A stretch of 64,000 nt of DNA from Cognataquiflexum nitidum (GTDB taxonomy: Bacteria; Bacteroidota; Bacteroidia; Cytophagales; Cyclobacteriaceae), in NCBI RefSeq assembly GCF_022538055.1, contig NZ_JAKZAM010000015.1, forward strand, positions 60,130-124,129. The letters run 5' to 3'. The notes under the pieces are model-generated. The model was given only the letters and a program-made list of their open reading frames with translations. It searched no databases and was not told the origin of the DNA. The position numbers and the translations under genes were made by a program. Positions 1 through 9,794 of this stretch are shown one piece after another (positions within the stretch are counted from its first letter, which is position 1; each line of letters opens with the position of its first letter).

Positions 1-2
1 TG

Positions 3-3000
3 CTTTTTTTGTCCCTGCAATCGGGAATTGCCTCTATAGAACCAGATTTGGATCATAAAAATCCGGGAGAAGTTTCTGCTATTTTATCTGGTACACTCAG
101 CGACTTTGGAATAACAGGACCTGAAAAATTGTGTCTTTATCAAGGAAGTATAATAGGGGAATTTTTTGGTGGAGGTTTAGTTTCAGATGTATTTCGATGG
201 AAAATTATCAAAACTGACGGAAGTGTTCTGATTGAAAGGGAAGGTGGATTTCAATCTTTCAGTCATACCTTTTCAGAACAAGGCGAATTTGAAATCCAAC
301 TGACCATAAGAAGAGGGGTAGAACAAGTATATTCCGGAACAAAAAAAATCATCATAAACAAAGAGGCAGATTTAGTCATACAAAATTCATATCTGTTATG
401 TAACGATGGTACAGCCACACTGACATTATTGGATCCAAACACACCTAACCTCAGTTCTTTTCAAATAGAATGGTATGATGGAAACGGCCAACTTATTGGA
501 ACAGGTAACAGTATCCAAGTCAATAAAGAGGATAAGTATAATGTTGAATTTTTTACCCTGAATGAAATAGGAGGGCAAGTTTGTCCATTTTCAATTACTA
601 CCTACGTTTATAAACCTAAGGAGTACCAATTGACAATTAGTACAGATCAGGTCTGTGAAGGATCTCAATCTACAATTGTTTCTGCAGGAAATTCGGTTTT
701 CGGATCTTGGTTTTTTCAAAAAGAAGGTACTGATGACAAAGTATTTCTTGGAAAAGGCAATAAATGGCAGATTGTTGGGGGTAGGGATTTGCAGGGCCCC
801 GGCTTGTATAAGATAATTTTTGAAGTAGATAACAGTGCTTCCGAATATTGTAAAACTGAAGATTTTGTAAATTTCACTGTAAACCAGCATAGCAATTTCA
901 ATATTAGCTTTGAAAAGGGTTCAGAAAATTGTGGTTCCAACGATGGGATTTTGGAAATCGTTGCTTTGACTGACTTGGATATCTTGAGGGTAAGAAGAGA
1001 TGGGATTGTTTTTGCCACGTTCCGAAACCTTACCGAAGGTGAAGTAATAAAAATCCCAGGATTGTCACCGGGATTATATGCTGCTTCAGGTGCTTTGAAT
1101 GGATGTTCACGATCAAAAGGAGCTATTTTGCCACTAACCAACCCCCCATCCAACCTTGAATACACCATAAAGGAAGTGGTCGGAGAATCCTGTAATATTT
1201 CCGGAAAAATTGATGGTCAAATCCACATCAAAATGCTTGAAGCAAATTTCTCGGGGACCTACAGACTTTTGACAACAACAGGTGGAGTAGTGAAAAAAGG
1301 AGATTTAATTGATGTTGAAGAATTTTCGATTTTAGCTCCTGCAGGGAATTATTTTGTCGAAATCAGTGAAACTACAGGCTGCGTCAATCCAAAAACTGAG
1401 AGAATTGTAATCGGTAGCAAACCTCAGGTTAGCTATTCAATAACTGATAGATTGAATGTTTGCGGGTATTTTGATTTAACCCCAACTACAAATCAAAATC
1501 TGTCATTTACTTTGACTTACCCAAACAATTCTAAGGTGACAAAATCCAAAGACGATGCTTTTAGAATTGACCAATCCGGGGAATACATTTTATTGGGATT
1601 TGAAAGCGATTCTCAGGGAGGATTGTGTCCAAAAGAAACAACGCTATTTGTGACTGTTTCCAATCCTATCGATTATCAACCTGAATTGATTTCAAGTGAT
1701 TGTTTTGGTAATAAGCAGTATGTTGCTAATCTCTTTGGGGCCGATCCAAGCAGGTTTAATATTACTTGGTTCAATGAAAAAAATGAAATAGTCGGAACAG
1801 AAGAGTTTTTATTCCCAACTACTTTTGGAGAATTTAAACTTGAAGTGCAGCCTAAAAACTCGGAGGCATGCCCAACACCTCCAAAATCCTTTAAAATCGA
1901 TCGTGAAGTTCTAGAGGTAGAGTTATCTCTTCAATCTTCAGCACTTTGTCCGGGAGGGATTTCCGAGATTACTCTTTCAACAGATCAAGAGTCAGTTAAA
2001 ACCATTTCTTGGTTGTACATAGATTTATTGGGGAAAATATCGTTTTTGGAACAATTCGAAAATGAAACCCGGATTTCTGTCAGCAGGCCGGGTAGCTATG
2101 AGGCGGTTGTATTCAATGATTTATCCTGTGAGATCGGCAGAGCACTTGTCAGCATAAAAGAAAGTGAGGATTTGGCATTCTTTGAAGTGCCTGAACAGTT
2201 GGTTGTCTGCGAAACTTATGAACTTATTCCTACTACGGATTTGGATTTGAAATTCACAGTTATCAATCCGGATGGAACCTCAAATACTTATGGGAAAGGT
2301 GAAAGTTTCTTAATATCAGAAAATGGGGAGTATTCCATAACAGGTGAAAGTGCCGACAGCAATATTGCCTTGTGTACTGTTACAAAAAAATTACAGGTAA
2401 TAAAAAATATTTCAGTGGATTTTGAACCCGAAATTTTTGAACAAAACTGTGAAGGAAAACTTGTTTATTCAGCAAACTTGTTTGGCAAACCTGTTGCAGA
2501 AGTTGATTTTTTTTGGTACAATGAAGTCGGGGAGTTGGTCGGAACTGAAGAATTCATGAGCCCACAGAGTTTCGGTATTTTTGAGTTGGAAGTAAGACCA
2601 AAAGGAAGTTTTCCATGTCCTGGACCAAACAAAAAGAAGTTTGAAATAAGTAAGCCTGTACTTGAATTGGAAGGTAAACTTGTATCCTCGCCATACTGTC
2701 CGGATACAGAAAGCGTTTCTATTATATTAGAGGCCAATCTTTCCCCTTCAATCATTATCAATTGGTTTTTTACAGATTTCAATGGGAATAGAGTCTCAAT
2801 AGTAAATTTTTCAAATCAGAAAGAAATCGTGGTTTCTCAAGAAGGTACATACGAGGTGGAGATGAGAAACCATCTGGGTTGTCTTTTAGGAAGTGACTTA
2901 ATCCTCCTCATGAAAAGTATGGATGAAAATAGGCCTCAGGTCGAAGAAAGTTATATCATCTGTAATTCATTGGGAAATGCTGTATCTATCGATCCGGGTT

Positions 3001-3446
3001 CTTTCTTAAAGTATGAATGGTTTTTGAACGGAGTTTTGGTGAATGACAAACCTACATTTTCACCATCAGAGAAAGGAAGTTACAGATTGACCGTGACGAG
3101 TTTTGAAGGCTGTTTATTCACGACTTTCTTTGAAGTAAAGGAAGAATGCGTTTTTCAAGTCAGACATACCACCGGAATGAGCACAAAGGATGTTTCAAGA
3201 CCATTTAAGGTGTATTCCAATTCTTTGGTTGATCAAATTGAGGTTTATATCTTCAACAATTGGGGTCAGATGGTTTTCCATTGTACCAAGCAAAATTTTG
3301 ATTCTGGAATGGACTCTTGCGAATGGAATGGAGAATTTAATGGACAGTCAATTCAGCCTGGGAATTATTCCGTCAAGATCATTTATAAAAATAATTTTGA
3401 AAATATTTCTAAATCCATAATAAGCTCAGTTACAGTTGTTGATTGA
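3..3446 (+). CDS. Giant secreted protein with C-terminal type IX (type B/CHU_C-like) sorting region, 5' partial
   Basis: The reading frame is open to the window edge. Its first residues (LFLSLQSGIAS) look like the end of a signal peptide, so the true start lies upstream and the TTG at position 9 is probably not the start. About 1,147 residues are visible. They form a chain of beta-rich, Ig/PKD-like modules with regularly spaced cysteines. A module of about 240 residues occurs twice (roughly nt 1430-2170 and 2170-2930), marked by the recurring motifs FGEFKLEVQPK and FGIFELEVRPK. The last 80 residues (VYIFNNWGQMVFH, then EWNGEFNGQSIQPGNYSV) match the gliding-motility-associated C-terminal/T9SS type B pattern, so export by type IX secretion and surface attachment or release is expected. 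The next gene is a paralog. The ligand or function of the repeats is unknown. Confidence 0.85.
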   Translation, partial: LFLSLQSGIASIEPDLDHKNPGEVSAILSGTLSDFGITGPEKLCLYQGSIIGEFFGGGLVSDVFRWKIIKTDGSVLIEREGGFQSFSHTFSEQGEFEIQLTIRRGVEQVYSGTKKIIINKEADLVIQNSYLLCNDGTATLTLLDPNTPNLSSFQIEWYDGNGQLIGTGNSIQVNKEDKYNVEFFTLNEIGGQVCPFSITTYVYKPKEYQLTISTDQVCEGSQSTIVSAGNSVFGSWFFQKEGTDDKVFLGKGNKWQIVGGRDLQGPGLYKIIFEVDNSASEYCKTEDFVNFTVNQHSNFNISFEKGSENCGSNDGILEIVALTDLDILRVRRDGIVFATFRNLTEGEVIKIPGLSPGLYAASGALNGCSRSKGAILPLTNPPSNLEYTIKEVVGESCNISGKIDGQIHIKMLEANFSGTYRLLTTTGGVVKKGDLIDVEEFSILAPAGNYFVEISETTGCVNPKTERIVIGSKPQVSYSITDRLNVCGYFDLTPTTNQNLSFTLTYPNNSKVTKSKDDAFRIDQSGEYILLGFESDSQGGLCPKETTLFVTVSNPIDYQPELISSDCFGNKQYVANLFGADPSRFNITWFNEKNEIVGTEEFLFPTTFGEFKLEVQPKNSEACPTPPKSFKIDREVLEVELSLQSSALCPGGISEITLSTDQESVKTISWLYIDLLGKISFLEQFENETRISVSRPGSYEAVVFNDLSCEIGRALVSIKESEDLAFFEVPEQLVVCETYELIPTTDLDLKFTVINPDGTSNTYGKGESFLISENGEYSITGESADSNIALCTVTKKLQVIKNISVDFEPEIFEQNCEGKLVYSANLFGKPVAEVDFFWYNEVGELVGTEEFMSPQSFGIFELEVRPKGSFPCPGPNKKKFEISKPVLELEGKLVSSPYCPDTESVSIILEANLSPSIIINWFFTDFNGNRVSIVNFSNQKEIVVSQEGTYEVEMRNHLGCLLGSDLILLMKSMDENRPQVEESYIICNSLGNAVSIDPGSFLKYEWFLNGVLVNDKPTFSPSEKGSYRLTVTSFEGCLFTTFFEVKEECVFQVRHTTGMSTKDVSRPFKVYSNSLVDQIEVYIFNNWGQMVFHCTKQNFDSGMDSCEWNGEFNGQSIQPGNYSVKIIYKNNFENISKSIISSVTVVD

Positions 3447-3707
3447 CCCATTCAGGATTTTGGGTATTTGATTTTGAAGGTTGGATGGTTTTTTTTGTCA
3501 TACAAACAATTTTAATTTTAAAAGTGTAGTTGCACCATATTTTCCATTGATAATAAGAACGTTAGACCGATAATTTTGAGTTGTAATTTTTTGCAGAAGG
3601 ATATTAATGGTATTGTTTTTGTGTTGTACATTGGGATGTTGGTTTTTGGATTTTTGGTCTTGAATCACACTATCTCGCTGATATACCACCTATGTAATGA
3701 TTGTTTT

Positions 3708-6422
3708 ATGAAAAAATGCTCCTACTTTTTAAGGCTGCGATTTATCTTGGGTCTGCTCTTTTTCTTTTCAGGAATTGAACAAATTTTTGGAAATGAGCCT
3801 GATCTTCCTGTAAATATGGCAGGCTTTTTTGTAGACCCTGTATTGTCAGGTCCCGATAATTTGTGTGTCATTTTCGGCAGTGCCATAGCTGATTTTTCAG
3901 GAGGTGGTGAACCCACCACAGATGTGTATGATTGGGTGATTACAAATCCCTCAGGAGGAGAACATTTCACAAGAAATGGAGGCGCAACTTTCCAAAATAT
4001 CAGTGTTCAGTTTTCCCAACTTGGGGTTTATACAGTCTCTTTAAGGGTAAGAAGGGGTAATGATATCATTTACAGCGCATCAAAAACTCTTTCTGTAATC
4101 CAAGGCCCCCAAATTGTCCTCCAGCCTGATTATTTATTATGCGGAAGCGCACCAAGATTACTCACAGCCATCAATCCTGCCACTCCGAATATCAATCAAT
4201 ACACTTTTGAGTGGACAAATTCCTCTGGAGATATTATTGGAAATCAAAATGAATTGAGTGTAGAGGATGAAGGGTTTTATTTTATATCACTGTTTTTGAC
4301 AAATTCATTAGGAGGTACCGATTGTCAAATAAACGGTGGGACATACGTGGGGCAGCCAAGGGATTTTCGTTTGTTGATCAATAGTCCGGAGGTCTGTATG
4401 GGCGAAACCGTTGAGCTTGCGTTAGATACTCCTATCTCGGGCCAATGGTTGATTCAGAAAATCGGAGAAACGGATTTGATTGAACTTGGGAATGCATTCT
4501 CTCTGAGTTTGGATTCAGAGGAGGATCTTTTTGGGCCGGGAAATTACAGGGCTGTTTTTAGAGCGCTTGATAGCCAATACCCTGATTGTGTATCGGAAAG
4601 AGATATCAGTTTTTCTTTAAAAAACCAAGCTGAATTTACATATTCCAATATAGTGGCTGCTTCTGGTTGCAATATGCAGGATGGAGGCTTTTTGTTTACA
4701 GCCCAATCGGACTTGGATTTTCTGAGAATCAATGAGCTTTCATTGTTGGAAGCGGATCTTTCTGCTGGAGAAACTCGGTCTTTTTCTAACCTTTACCCGG
4801 GAATTTATGTCGTAGAAACCCAATTAGATGGTTGTAACAGATCTGAAGTTATAATTATTCCGAATAATAATCCTGTTCCCGACATGATGTTTGAGGTAGT
4901 CGAAATCGGAGAGTCATGTTCAGAAACAGGAAAAATAAATGGAATTATCAGGGTAAATTTACTGAATGGACCCTATACAGGAGAATATAGAGTAGTAGAA
5001 GCATCCGGGGCTATATTTTTTTCAGGGGTAATATCCAATGTCAGTTCCTTTGATGTTTCTGTTCCGGGAAATAATTATGCTATAGAAATAATTTCTCCTT
5101 CGGGATGCAAATTTCCTGAAAACAGAATTCTGGATATTCCGGTGAAAGAATTCGTGCCATTTACTATTCCTGAACAACTTACAATTTGTGGAGATTTTGA
5201 TTTTATTCCTTCTACTGATCAGAATTTAGCATTTACCTTGATCAGCCCATCGGGTCAGACAGAGACCAAAAACGCAGGTGAAGTGTTTGTTTTGAACCAA
5301 TCAGGAAATTATACCTTGACAGGGACTAGCTTAGATCTAAATCCAGAATTTTGCCCCCGGACGATTCCTTTCTCTGTGGTGAATGTAGCTGTTCCTAATT
5401 TTGAACCTGTTTTGGAGAGTGAGGATTGCTTCGGTAATAAACTATACAAGGCAGAATTGTTTGGTGCAGATCTTTCCACAGTGTCGATAAGGTGGTATGA
5501 TGAAAATCTAAAGATCGTTGGAAGGGGAGAAATGTGGTATCCGACAGCTTATGGTAATTTTTCTTTGGATGTACAGCCTAGGGCTTCAAGTCTTTGTGGT
5601 TTCAATCCAAAACCTTTTGAAGTGAGACCCCCGGTTTTTGAAGTTGATATGACATTGACTGCGGGATTGATCTGTGGCGAAGGACAATTGGCCACCGTTT
5701 TATTAGAATCAGATTTTGAAGAAGTCGATAGGATAGAGTGGATATTCATTGCAGCTGATGGGACGCAAGCTATTTTGACACAGTTTGCAGACGAAAGAGA
5801 AATAGAAGTTGCTGAAGAAGGAACATATGAGGCTGTGGTTTACAATCGTATTGGCTGTGAGATAGGACGAGATTTGATCCTCGTGTTGAAAAGTTATGAT
5901 GAAACAAGACCTGACATAAAACCTTTTTATTCGATTTGCACGGAGTCCAACTATGGTGAGATTGTAAACCCCGGGATTTTTGACTCGTATGAGTGGTTTC
6001 TCGATGGTGAGTTTGTTTCGGATGAGCCAAAATTGAATCTCAGAAACGAAGGCAATTATACCTTATTCGTAACCAATGCAGATGGTTGTGTTTTTGAGTC
6101 CTCTTTTTCTACTTTCGAAGATTGTACTTTCGAGGCCATCCTTACCACAGGGATGAACCTGAATGATGTCAATAAGCATTTTGAAGTGTATGTAAATGAT
6201 GCAGTTGAGAAAGCACAAATATGGATTCACAACCGAAATGGAGAACTGATCCATTTCTGTGAAAATAACGAAATACAATCAAGAGTGGCTTTTTGTCAGT
6301 GGGATGGTTTGGTAAGAGGTAAAGAAATACCAGTAGGTTCATATACAGTAACCTTGAGAATCATCAGCACGAGGTTTGGATTAGCACAGAAAATCACACA
6401 AAATCTTGTTGTGTTTGATTGA
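3708..6422 (+). CDS. Secreted giant protein, tandem paralog of the preceding gene, T9SS type B-like C-terminus
   Basis: The start was set at the ATG at 3708 because it gives a clean signal peptide (MKKCSYFLRLRF, hydrophobic core, cleavage near FGNEP). The open frame back to 3576 only adds an implausible leader. The mature protein of about 880 residues aligns along its length with the upstream gene: shared GPDNLCV near the start, the DCFGNK module, and a C-terminal region with VNDAVEKAQIWIHNRNGEL and a GSYTV strand. It carries one copy of the 240-residue module that the neighbour has twice, which accounts for the size difference. The C-terminal 80 residues resemble the type IX type B sorting domain. 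No catalytic motif was recognised; an adhesive or structural surface role is an inference. Confidence 0.85.
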   Translation: MKKCSYFLRLRFILGLLFFFSGIEQIFGNEPDLPVNMAGFFVDPVLSGPDNLCVIFGSAIADFSGGGEPTTDVYDWVITNPSGGEHFTRNGGATFQNISVQFSQLGVYTVSLRVRRGNDIIYSASKTLSVIQGPQIVLQPDYLLCGSAPRLLTAINPATPNINQYTFEWTNSSGDIIGNQNELSVEDEGFYFISLFLTNSLGGTDCQINGGTYVGQPRDFRLLINSPEVCMGETVELALDTPISGQWLIQKIGETDLIELGNAFSLSLDSEEDLFGPGNYRAVFRALDSQYPDCVSERDISFSLKNQAEFTYSNIVAASGCNMQDGGFLFTAQSDLDFLRINELSLLEADLSAGETRSFSNLYPGIYVVETQLDGCNRSEVIIIPNNNPVPDMMFEVVEIGESCSETGKINGIIRVNLLNGPYTGEYRVVEASGAIFFSGVISNVSSFDVSVPGNNYAIEIISPSGCKFPENRILDIPVKEFVPFTIPEQLTICGDFDFIPSTDQNLAFTLISPSGQTETKNAGEVFVLNQSGNYTLTGTSLDLNPEFCPRTIPFSVVNVAVPNFEPVLESEDCFGNKLYKAELFGADLSTVSIRWYDENLKIVGRGEMWYPTAYGNFSLDVQPRASSLCGFNPKPFEVRPPVFEVDMTLTAGLICGEGQLATVLLESDFEEVDRIEWIFIAADGTQAILTQFADEREIEVAEEGTYEAVVYNRIGCEIGRDLILVLKSYDETRPDIKPFYSICTESNYGEIVNPGIFDSYEWFLDGEFVSDEPKLNLRNEGNYTLFVTNADGCVFESSFSTFEDCTFEAILTTGMNLNDVNKHFEVYVNDAVEKAQIWIHNRNGELIHFCENNEIQSRVAFCQWDGLVRGKEIPVGSYTVTLRIISTRFGLAQKITQNLVVFD

Positions 6423-6570
6423 TAATTTCAGATTTTTTCTAGTATCAAATCCTTGGATCCATAATTTTTTATGAAAGGGCATCGCTATACCTGAAATTTT
6501 TTATATTTTCCGTCTTTATTAAAATCAACCCAATTTAAAAGTCAATTCCAACCTTTTAAACCCAATTAAT

Positions 6571-7800
6571 ATGAACGAAAATATCAACAAGACAGCATTA
6601 TTCAATGCAAGTTGCTTTGCACTCATTACGACTGCATTTACTTTCGCAATCCGAGCGGGTATTTTGCCTCAGCTCGGAGATCAGTTTGGCCTGACTGCCG
6701 AACAGCTCGGATTTATTAACTCCATGTGGTTTCTTGGATTTCCGATTTCCATGATCTTAGGGGGGCTATTTTACCATACTATTGGTCCCAAAATCATCAT
6801 GCAAATTGCATTTATCACACATACCTTGGGTATTGTGTTGACGATTTATGCAGGAGGCTATACAGGGCTTTTGATTTCTACGCTTTTTATTGGTTTTGGT
6901 AATGGCTGTACCGAAGCTGCCTGTAACCCGATGATTGCGGATATGTATTCCGGGGTCAAAATGAACAAAATGCTCAACAGATTCCATATGTGGTTTCCCG
7001 GCGGTATAGTTTTGGGAAGTTTGATATCCAAATTCATGACAGATTTTGGAATGGGATGGCAAATGCAAATGTGGGTATTGATGATTCCTACTTTGATCTA
7101 TGCATTCCTGTTTTTTGGAAAAGCATTTCCAAAGCCAACAGTGGAGGGAGTTACTTCCATCTCGAGTAACATCAAAGCAATGTTTTCTCCTGTATTCATT
7201 TTCTTATTTTTCTGTATGGCACTTACAGCCATTTCGGAGTTTGGACCTCAGCAGTGGGTAAACGTTGTCATGAGCGCAAGTGGCGCAAGTGGAATGCTAA
7301 TACTCGCTTTGACTACCGGAATTATGGCTGTCGGCAGGTTCTTTGCAGGACCGGTTGTGAAATCTCTAGGTCAGACAGGTGTCCTACTTGGCGGTGCTAT
7401 TTTTGCTACTTTAGGTATCTATATGTTTAGCACCGTCACAGGTTCTATGTCCTATTTTGCAGCGGTAATTTTCGCCATAGGCGTTTGTTATTTCTGGCCT
7501 GTCATGGTAGGTGCTGTTGCCCAAAGAGTACCTCTCAGTGGTGCATTGGGGATGTCAATTATCGGTGGTGTGGGTATGTTCTCCACTGCCATCTTCCAAC
7601 CTATCATCGGTAGATGGATAGATGACTCAAGGGCTGATCAAACCGCTTTGGGCTTGGCAGGTGATGCACTTGAATTGGCTGCAGGCCAGGCAACTTTGCT
7701 CAAAATGGTAACATTCCCGGCAATCCTGGTAGTTTTGTTTGCGATTTTCTTTATTTGGCAGAAAAACTCAAAAGTCGCTGCAGGTGCTGCAGCACACTAA
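6571..7800 (+). CDS. Major facilitator superfamily transporter
   Basis: This 409-residue protein is almost entirely hydrophobic, with about 12 predicted membrane segments. The N-terminal half has the MFS layout: a long TM1, then a loop with YHTIGPK in the position of the family's loop 2-3 motif. Glycine-rich helices follow (GLLISTLFIGFGNGCTEAA, GGIVLGSLISKF), typical of sugar/fucose-permease-like MFS proteins of Bacteroidota. The substrate cannot be read from the sequence. The downstream glycosidase, only 60 bp away on the same strand, makes a carbohydrate plausible, but a strong terminator separates the two. The ATG at 6571 follows an AT-rich stretch without a Shine-Dalgarno site, usual for the phylum. 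Confidence 0.9.
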   Translation: MNENINKTALFNASCFALITTAFTFAIRAGILPQLGDQFGLTAEQLGFINSMWFLGFPISMILGGLFYHTIGPKIIMQIAFITHTLGIVLTIYAGGYTGLLISTLFIGFGNGCTEAACNPMIADMYSGVKMNKMLNRFHMWFPGGIVLGSLISKFMTDFGMGWQMQMWVLMIPTLIYAFLFFGKAFPKPTVEGVTSISSNIKAMFSPVFIFLFFCMALTAISEFGPQQWVNVVMSASGASGMLILALTTGIMAVGRFFAGPVVKSLGQTGVLLGGAIFATLGIYMFSTVTGSMSYFAAVIFAIGVCYFWPVMVGAVAQRVPLSGALGMSIIGGVGMFSTAIFQPIIGRWIDDSRADQTALGLAGDALELAAGQATLLKMVTFPAILVVLFAIFFIWQKNSKVAAGAAAH

Positions 7801-7807
7801 ATACCTT

Positions 7808-7836
7808 AAAGCAGTCCGAAAGGGCTGCTTTTTTTT
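7808..7836 (+). terminator. Rho-independent terminator after the MFS gene
   Basis: A 10-bp stem (AAAGCAGTCC pairing with GGGCTGCTTT, GT pair allowed), a GAAA tetraloop and a run of T. It lies 8 bp past the MFS stop codon and before the glycosidase start. Confidence 0.85.
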
Positions 7837-7860
7837 GTCTTTTGTTTTGTAAATTCCATC

Positions 7861-9219
7861 ATGAAAAAGATGGTATTTATTTTCCTCTTTTTGGGTTATC
7901 TGGTTCCCGGTTTTGCTCAGGTAAGTGGCCCAATCAAAATATCAGAAAACAAAAGGTTCTTTGCCCAATCTGACGGCTCTCCTTTTTTTTGGATGGCGGA
8001 TACTGCCTGGGAATTGTTTCATAGAACTGATAGGGCAGAAGCTGAATTCTATCTTGATACAAGGGTATCTCAGGGATTCAATATTGTTCAGGCCGTGGCC
8101 TTGGCAGAATTGGATGGGTTAAATTCACCAAATTCCTATGGGGAAATCCCTTTTAGCTCGATTACACCTTTGGTCTTCAATGAAAAATACTGGGAGCATG
8201 TGGATTATATCATTGATTTAGCTGCGCAAAAGGGAATCCATATAGCCCTTCTACCTACTTGGGGTGACAAGCTGTATAAAGACAGTTGGGGAATGGGCCC
8301 GGAAATATTCAATGAAGAGAATGCCTACACTTATGGAAAATGGATCGGAGCAAGGTATGCAGGAAAGAAAAACCTGATTTGGGTTTTGGGAGGTGACCGC
8401 AATCCTCGAAAAGACGCTGATGATGTGTCAGTCTGGAATCAGATGGCAAAAGGAATCCAAGCTTCAGCCAATACGGATAATCCGATTTTGATGACTTTTC
8501 ATTCACAGCCACACCGTCCGGCAGGTTCTTCGACATGGTTCCATCAAGAAGATTGGCTGGATTTCAACATGCACCAAACGGGACATTGCCCCAATCAACC
8601 CACCTACCGAATCATCAGTCACGATTATGGACTGAATCCTACCAAACCGACTCTTGACGGCGAACCGCTCTACGAAGAACATCCCAACTGCTTCAATGCC
8701 AAAGAGCTTGGCTACAGCAACCCGGATGATATCCGAAGAATCATGTATTGGAATGTTTTTGCAGGCGGTGCCGGACAGACTTATGGATGCCATGCTGTAT
8801 GGCAGATGTTTACTTTGGACCGACAGCCTGTCAATGCACCCTTAAGACCCTGGAAAGTTTCTCTGGATCTCCCAATGGCCAATCAGGTCAAGCATCTCAA
8901 AAACCTGATACTCTCCAAGGCCTATTTTAACCGAATTCCTGATGATGACATGGTGGTGAGCAAACAGGAGGATGATGAACATTTTGTCATTGCCACAAGG
9001 GATACAGAAGGATCTAATGCGATGATATATTTCCCTACCGGAAAAAGCGTGGAAGTAGATTTCTCCAAAATGAAAAATAAAACTCTGAAAGCCAATTGGT
9101 ACGACCCGAGAACAGGTGTTAGTTTCCCTTTTTCAGGAACCGAATTGACAAAAGGAAAAAATTCAGTAAAAGCTCCTTCCAGTGGAAAAGGGCAGGATTG
9201 GGTCTTGGTGGTGGAGTGA
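7861..9219 (+). CDS. GH140-like (DUF4038) secreted glycoside hydrolase
   Basis: The 452-residue protein begins with a signal peptide (MKKMVFIFLFLGYLVPGFAQ). It continues with the DUF4038 signature seen in GH140 apiosidases and relatives: FFWMADTAWELFHR near residue 45, a (beta/alpha)8-type body with WVLGGDRNPR near residue 175, and FNMHQTGH and LDGEPLYE further on, where family acidic residues lie. The last 90 residues (YFPTGKSVEVD, NWYDPRTG) match the C-terminal beta-sandwich found in this family (collagen-binding-like domain). A periplasmic or exported plant or algal polysaccharide side-chain hydrolase is expected. The exact substrate is not provable here. Confidence 0.85.
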   Translation: MKKMVFIFLFLGYLVPGFAQVSGPIKISENKRFFAQSDGSPFFWMADTAWELFHRTDRAEAEFYLDTRVSQGFNIVQAVALAELDGLNSPNSYGEIPFSSITPLVFNEKYWEHVDYIIDLAAQKGIHIALLPTWGDKLYKDSWGMGPEIFNEENAYTYGKWIGARYAGKKNLIWVLGGDRNPRKDADDVSVWNQMAKGIQASANTDNPILMTFHSQPHRPAGSSTWFHQEDWLDFNMHQTGHCPNQPTYRIISHDYGLNPTKPTLDGEPLYEEHPNCFNAKELGYSNPDDIRRIMYWNVFAGGAGQTYGCHAVWQMFTLDRQPVNAPLRPWKVSLDLPMANQVKHLKNLILSKAYFNRIPDDDMVVSKQEDDEHFVIATRDTEGSNAMIYFPTGKSVEVDFSKMKNKTLKANWYDPRTGVSFPFSGTELTKGKNSVKAPSSGKGQDWVLVVE

Positions 9220-9250
9220 GTAAAACCTAAATAAAAAAACTAATAAATTG

Positions 9251-9550
9251 TCAAATTCCTTTCAATTTATTAGAATTCCTCGAGGTATGGAAAATTCTGG
9301 ATATAGTTATTTGGTCTTTTGAAAATCTATAAATGATCTTAAAGCTCCAGACTATTAAAAATCTATATTCAGTTTTTTTATGGGATAATAATTGTTCTAA
9401 TGTTCCCATTTCAGGAGAAGATTCAAGAAGCGTTATTTTTCCTAAAATTTTATTTTATACTATTTCAGCATAAGAAAGGCCTTGTTCTTTTCGGATATAA
9501 TTAATGGCTCTTTCTAATTGACCAAATGCTTTATTTGTTCAGATTATTTT
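9251..9550 (-). pseudogene. Decayed ParE/RelE-type toxin gene
   Basis: Translating the minus strand gives an almost complete ParE/RelE-like toxin: TNKAFGQLERAINYIRKEQG, then a stop, then NKILGKITLLESSPEMGTLE, KTEYRFLIVWSFKIIYRF and ISRIFHTSRN. The YRFLIVW, KIIYR and ISRIFH blocks are hallmarks of the family C-terminus. Two in-frame stops break it: TGA at 9539-9541, where a Trp (IIW) is expected, and TAA at 9455-9457, where a Lys is expected. No start codon remains. It follows the antitoxin-like gene at 9544-9750 in the usual antitoxin-toxin order, so this is a toxin lost by mutation with its antitoxin kept. Confidence 0.75.
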
Positions 9551-9750
9551 AGCAATTCCCGTGATTTATTGATTACCTCTTCATGACTTAATACTTTACC
9601 CTTTTCCTCCTCCAATTCGGATTCATCGATGTCCGCAAGTAAAGAAAGTTGGTCATAAACGTCTTCTAGTGTTGATTCAGGCGTCAATCGCTCGGCTATT
9701 TGAATCAGATATTTTTTTAAAACAGGATATTTCATACCTAAATTTATCAC
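9544..9750 (-). CDS. Small antitoxin-like protein (partner of decayed ParE/RelE toxin)
   Basis: A 68-residue acidic protein (MINLGMKYPVLKKYL, then DVYDQLSLLADIDESE, ending NKSRELLK). No DNA-binding fold was recognised with certainty. The role is inferred from position: its last codons overlap the remains of a ParE/RelE toxin, the arrangement of class II toxin-antitoxin operons. An alternative start at MKYPVL, five codons in, is possible. Confidence is good that it is a gene and moderate for the antitoxin role. Confidence 0.6.
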   Translation of the reverse strand: MINLGMKYPVLKKYLIQIAERLTPESTLEDVYDQLSLLADIDESELEEEKGKVLSHEEVINKSRELLK

Positions 9751-9794
9751 AAAAAGATGAAATTAACATTAACAAGAAATGATAATAAGAAAGA

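Noticed and set aside
6571..9219. Polysaccharide utilisation locus around the GH140-like gene
   Set aside because: No SusC/SusD pair, regulator or further glycosidase is adjacent, and a terminator separates the transporter from the hydrolase.
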